Positions 13,029 to 13,966 of a DNA stretch of 13,966 nt are shown here, in pieces; position 1 is the first letter of the stretch, and each line of letters begins with the position of its first letter. Source of the DNA: an uncultured Oscillospiraceae bacterium (GTDB lineage Bacteria; Bacillota; Clostridia; Oscillospirales; Oscillospiraceae); assembly GCA_958423465.1 (NCBI GenBank), contig CATZRD010000049.1, positions 1 through 13,966 on the forward strand, read 5' to 3'. The notes below the pieces were generated by a model. The model made no database searches. It was not told the DNA's origin and worked only from the letters and a program-made list of their open reading frames with translations. A program made the position numbers and the translations under genes.

Positions 13029-13057
13029 TTGCCAAAGTCATTTTGCGGGTATATGAT
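13029..13057 (+). promoter_or_regulatory. Sigma-A promoter of the HTH/zinc-ribbon gene
   Basis: TTGCCA (13029-13034) and TATGAT (13052-13057) are 17 bp apart. The start codon at 13088 follows about 30 bp later with GGGAGG (13075-13080) in between. Confidence 0.7.
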
Positions 13058-13068
13058 AGATATATCAT
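13053..13068. promoter_or_regulatory. Candidate operator overlapping the HTH gene -10 box
   Basis: The inverted repeat ATGATA-GATA-TATCAT covers most of the -10 box and the start site. A small XRE-type repressor encoded just downstream could bind it for autoregulation. Confidence 0.45.
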
Positions 13069-13087
13069 CATTCAGGGAGGAAACATC

Positions 13088-13531
13088 ATGGAAATGCGGG
13101 AAATACTTAAAAGTCTGCGTGAGAGCAATCACCTTACGCAGGAACAGATGGCAGAACGGGTAATGGTCACCAGACAGGCTGTCAGCCGTTGGGAAACCGG
13201 CGAGACACAACCGTGTACAGACACATTAAAATTGTTGTCACAAGAATTTCATATATCCATAAATACCCTCCTTGGTTCTCCCAGACAACTTGTTTGTCAG
13301 TGCTGCGGAATGCCATTAAATGATGATAGCTTAATTAGCCGTGAAAACGACGGGAGTTATAATGAGGACTATTGTAAATGGTGTTACGCCGATGGTGATT
13401 TTGCCTATAAATCAAAGGAGTCACTTATTGACTATCTTGTGGGGCATATGCCCAATCCTGAAAATTTGGAGGATGACGAACGCCGCCATCAATTGGATTC
13501 ATATCTTTCAATGCTTAAACATTGGAAATAA
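13088..13531 (+). CDS. XRE-family HTH regulator with C-terminal zinc ribbon
   Basis: The 147-residue protein has an N-terminal helix-turn-helix of the Cro/C1 (XRE) type at about 4-60; HLTQEQMAERVMVTRQAVSRWETGETQP is a classical sequence with recognition helix near 28-38. This is followed by a zinc-ribbon domain of the kind often found alone in Firmicutes: Cys70 and Cys73 (CQCCGMPL), then Cys96 and Cys99 (DYCKWCYADG). Cys72 is an extra cysteine. The C-terminal 45 residues are helical and charged. The start at 13088 has GGGAGG 7 bp upstream; an earlier in-frame ATG at 13025 lies inside the promoter. Codons end in A/T far more than in all other genes here, suggesting horizontal transfer. It probably binds DNA and may sense metal or redox state; targets are unknown. 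Confidence 0.88.
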   Translation: MEMREILKSLRESNHLTQEQMAERVMVTRQAVSRWETGETQPCTDTLKLLSQEFHISINTLLGSPRQLVCQCCGMPLNDDSLISRENDGSYNEDYCKWCYADGDFAYKSKESLIDYLVGHMPNPENLEDDERRHQLDSYLSMLKHWK

Positions 13532-13561
13532 TATCCGATCCAAACGCAAGTTTACAGAGAA

Positions 13562-13607
13562 AACCCACTATGACCTCTTTCAGTTTTTGAAAGTGTCATA
13601 GTGGGTT
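13562..13607. other. Long stem-loop downstream of the HTH gene
   Basis: AACCCACTATGAC (13562-13574) pairs with GTCATAGTGGGTT (13595-13607), and inside it CTTTCA (13577-13582) pairs with TGAAAG (13588-13593). Together they give an almost continuous 19-bp stem starting 30 bp after the HTH gene stop. On the minus strand it is followed by TTTTCTC, on the plus strand by no T-run. It may be a terminator or one end of a small mobile element. Confidence 0.6.
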
Positions 13608-13620
13608 ATACACGTTTATG

Positions 13621-13655
13621 ATAAAAAATGACAGACCGCCCTTGGCGGCCTGTCA
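13621..13655 (-). terminator. Intrinsic terminator of the tRNA cluster
   Basis: On the minus strand TGACAGGCCGCC (13644-13655) pairs with GGCGGTCTGTCA (13629-13640, with one G-U) around AAG, followed by six Ts (13623-13628). It begins 8 bp after the CCA end of tRNA-Lys. Confidence 0.88.
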
Positions 13656-13663
13656 ACTTATCT

Positions 13664-13739
13664 TGGTGACCCGTCGGGGATTCGAACCCCGGACCCACTG
13701 CTTAAAAGGCAGTTGCTCTGCCGACTGAGCTAACGGGTC
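13664..13739 (-). tRNA. tRNA-Lys (anticodon TTT)
   Basis: A complete 76-base cloverleaf including encoded CCA (13664-13666). The acceptor GACCCGT pairs with ACGGGTC, the discriminator is A, the D-arm holds TAGCTCAGTCGGCAGAGCA, the anticodon loop is CTTTTAA, and the T-arm has GGTTCGAATCC. It is the last gene of the visible tRNA cluster. Confidence 0.97.
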
Positions 13740-13776
13740 ATTGATGAACCGGCGCGACCGCCGGGAGGCTCCTATG

Positions 13777-13851
13777 TGGCAGGGATGGCTGGACTCGAAC
13801 CAGCGAGTGAGGGAGTCAAAGTCCCTTGCCTTACCGCTTGGCTACACCCCT
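13777..13851 (-). tRNA. tRNA-Gln (anticodon TTG)
   Basis: A complete 75-base tRNA including CCA (13777-13779). The acceptor AGGGGTG pairs with CATCCCT with one G-U pair; the discriminator is G. The anticodon loop CTTTGAC contains TTG. The D-arm GTAGCCAAGCGGTAAGGC is typical of tRNA-Gln. It is 37 bp upstream of tRNA-Lys on the same strand. Confidence 0.96.
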
Positions 13852-13873
13852 GTGTCCAGGCCGGGAAAAGACG

Positions 13874-13904
13874 CAAGGGATTGGGATTATCTCCCAATCC
13901 CTTG
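13874..13904. other. Stem-loop between tRNA-His and tRNA-Gln
   Basis: CAAGGGATTGGGA (13874-13886) pairs perfectly with TCCCAATCCCTTG (13892-13904) around TTATC. On the minus strand it is followed by CGTCTTTTCCC, a weak T-run. There is no room for a new promoter before tRNA-Gln, so if it terminates transcription it must do so only partly, or it serves RNA processing. Confidence 0.65.
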
Positions 13905-13911
13905 TTCTCTC

Positions 13912-13966
13912 TGGGGTGGGTAAAGGGACTCGAACCCTCGACACCCGGAACCACAATCCGGTGCTC
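13912..13966 (-). tRNA. tRNA-His (anticodon GTG), cut by the window end
   Basis: The 3' part of a tRNA with encoded CCA (13912-13914), discriminator C expected to pair with the extra G at -1, T-arm AGGGTTCGAGTCCCT, and anticodon arm CCGGATTGTGGTTCCGG with GTG. The D-arm and 5' acceptor strand lie beyond base 13966. Confidence 0.93.

Larger units (their letters stand above)
12945..13660. other. AT-rich segment with one gene, likely acquired
   Basis: From about 12945 to 13660 base composition changes abruptly: A/T-rich runs and A/T-ending codons replace the strongly GC-rich pattern of the whole window to the left. The segment holds one promoter, one gene (13088-13531) and a long stem-loop, and it ends at the terminator of the tRNA cluster. 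No transposase or integrase is inside. I looked for a copy of the tRNA-Lys 3' end at the left boundary and found none. Confidence 0.65.

Noticed and set aside
12950..13210. 86-codon minus frame opposite the start of the HTH gene
   Set aside because: It crosses the promoter and the N-terminal coding part of the HTH gene, and no ribosome site or family pattern supports it.
13664..13739. tRNA-Lys as an attachment site of an integrated element
   Set aside because: No second copy of the tRNA 3' end was found at the far border of the AT-rich segment, and no integrase gene is present.
1..13966. CRISPR array, insertion sequence or prophage genes
   Set aside because: No regularly spaced repeats, transposase, integrase or phage structural proteins are visible.

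Overview
The window looks like a GC-rich, endospore-forming member of the Clostridia, most likely an Oscillospiraceae relative (Flavonifractor/Lawsonibacter/Oscillibacter-like). This rests on Firmicutes-type AGGAGG ribosome sites, sigma-A promoters with TATACT/TATGAT -10 boxes, three sporulation or germination genes (spoVAC, spoIIP, gpr), and strongly GC-biased codons in nearly every gene. The family assignment is inference from sequence style; no phylogenetic marker was compared.

Layout. 1-192: a 55-bp direct copy of the uvrB 3' end followed by four consecutive stem-loops. 193-2875: radC-uvrB operon on the minus strand, with a palindrome resembling a LexA box between its -35 and -10. 2979-3479: a GreA-type elongation factor, minus. 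3632-5528: plus-strand pair of a membrane-anchored D,D-carboxypeptidase and a FabG-like reductase, closed by a strong terminator. 5616-6050: lone spoVAC behind a well-matched sigma-G promoter, minus. 6161-6730: ECF vitamin-transporter S component, minus, divergent from a MocR/GntR PLP-dependent regulator at 6878-8347; they share a promoter region with an inverted repeat. 8286-9479: spoIIP, minus, behind a well-matched sigma-E promoter, overlapping the mocR tail by 62 bp. 9620-10465: HAD (Cof-type) phosphatase, plus, ending in a perfect 21-bp palindrome around its stop codon. 10555-10818: rpsT with a TTG start, minus. 11022-11897: gpr, plus. 11905-12660: exodeoxyribonuclease III, minus. 12661-13087: a gene-free stretch with hairpin-rich repeat-like sequence that turns AT-rich. 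13088-13531: a small AT-rich gene for an XRE-type HTH plus zinc-ribbon protein, probably acquired. 13664-13966: tRNA genes on the minus strand in the order His (cut by the window end), Gln, Lys, with a terminator.

How the genes connect. uvrB, radC and the ExoIII gene belong to DNA repair, though radC's cellular role is unsettled. spoIIP, spoVAC and gpr act at engulfment, dipicolinate uptake into the forespore and germination respectively; each has its own candidate sporulation promoter, so they are scattered single units and not an operon. The MocR/ECF pair is the best functional hypothesis: a PLP-sensing regulator divergent from an ECF S component suggests vitamin B6 uptake control. Most of the window is well-known housekeeping and sporulation content. 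I see no clear new multi-gene system. The most unusual features are non-coding: the uvrB 3'-end duplication with its hairpin string, the palindrome in the radC-uvrB promoter, the gene-end palindrome of the HAD gene, and the AT-rich insert next to the tRNA cluster.
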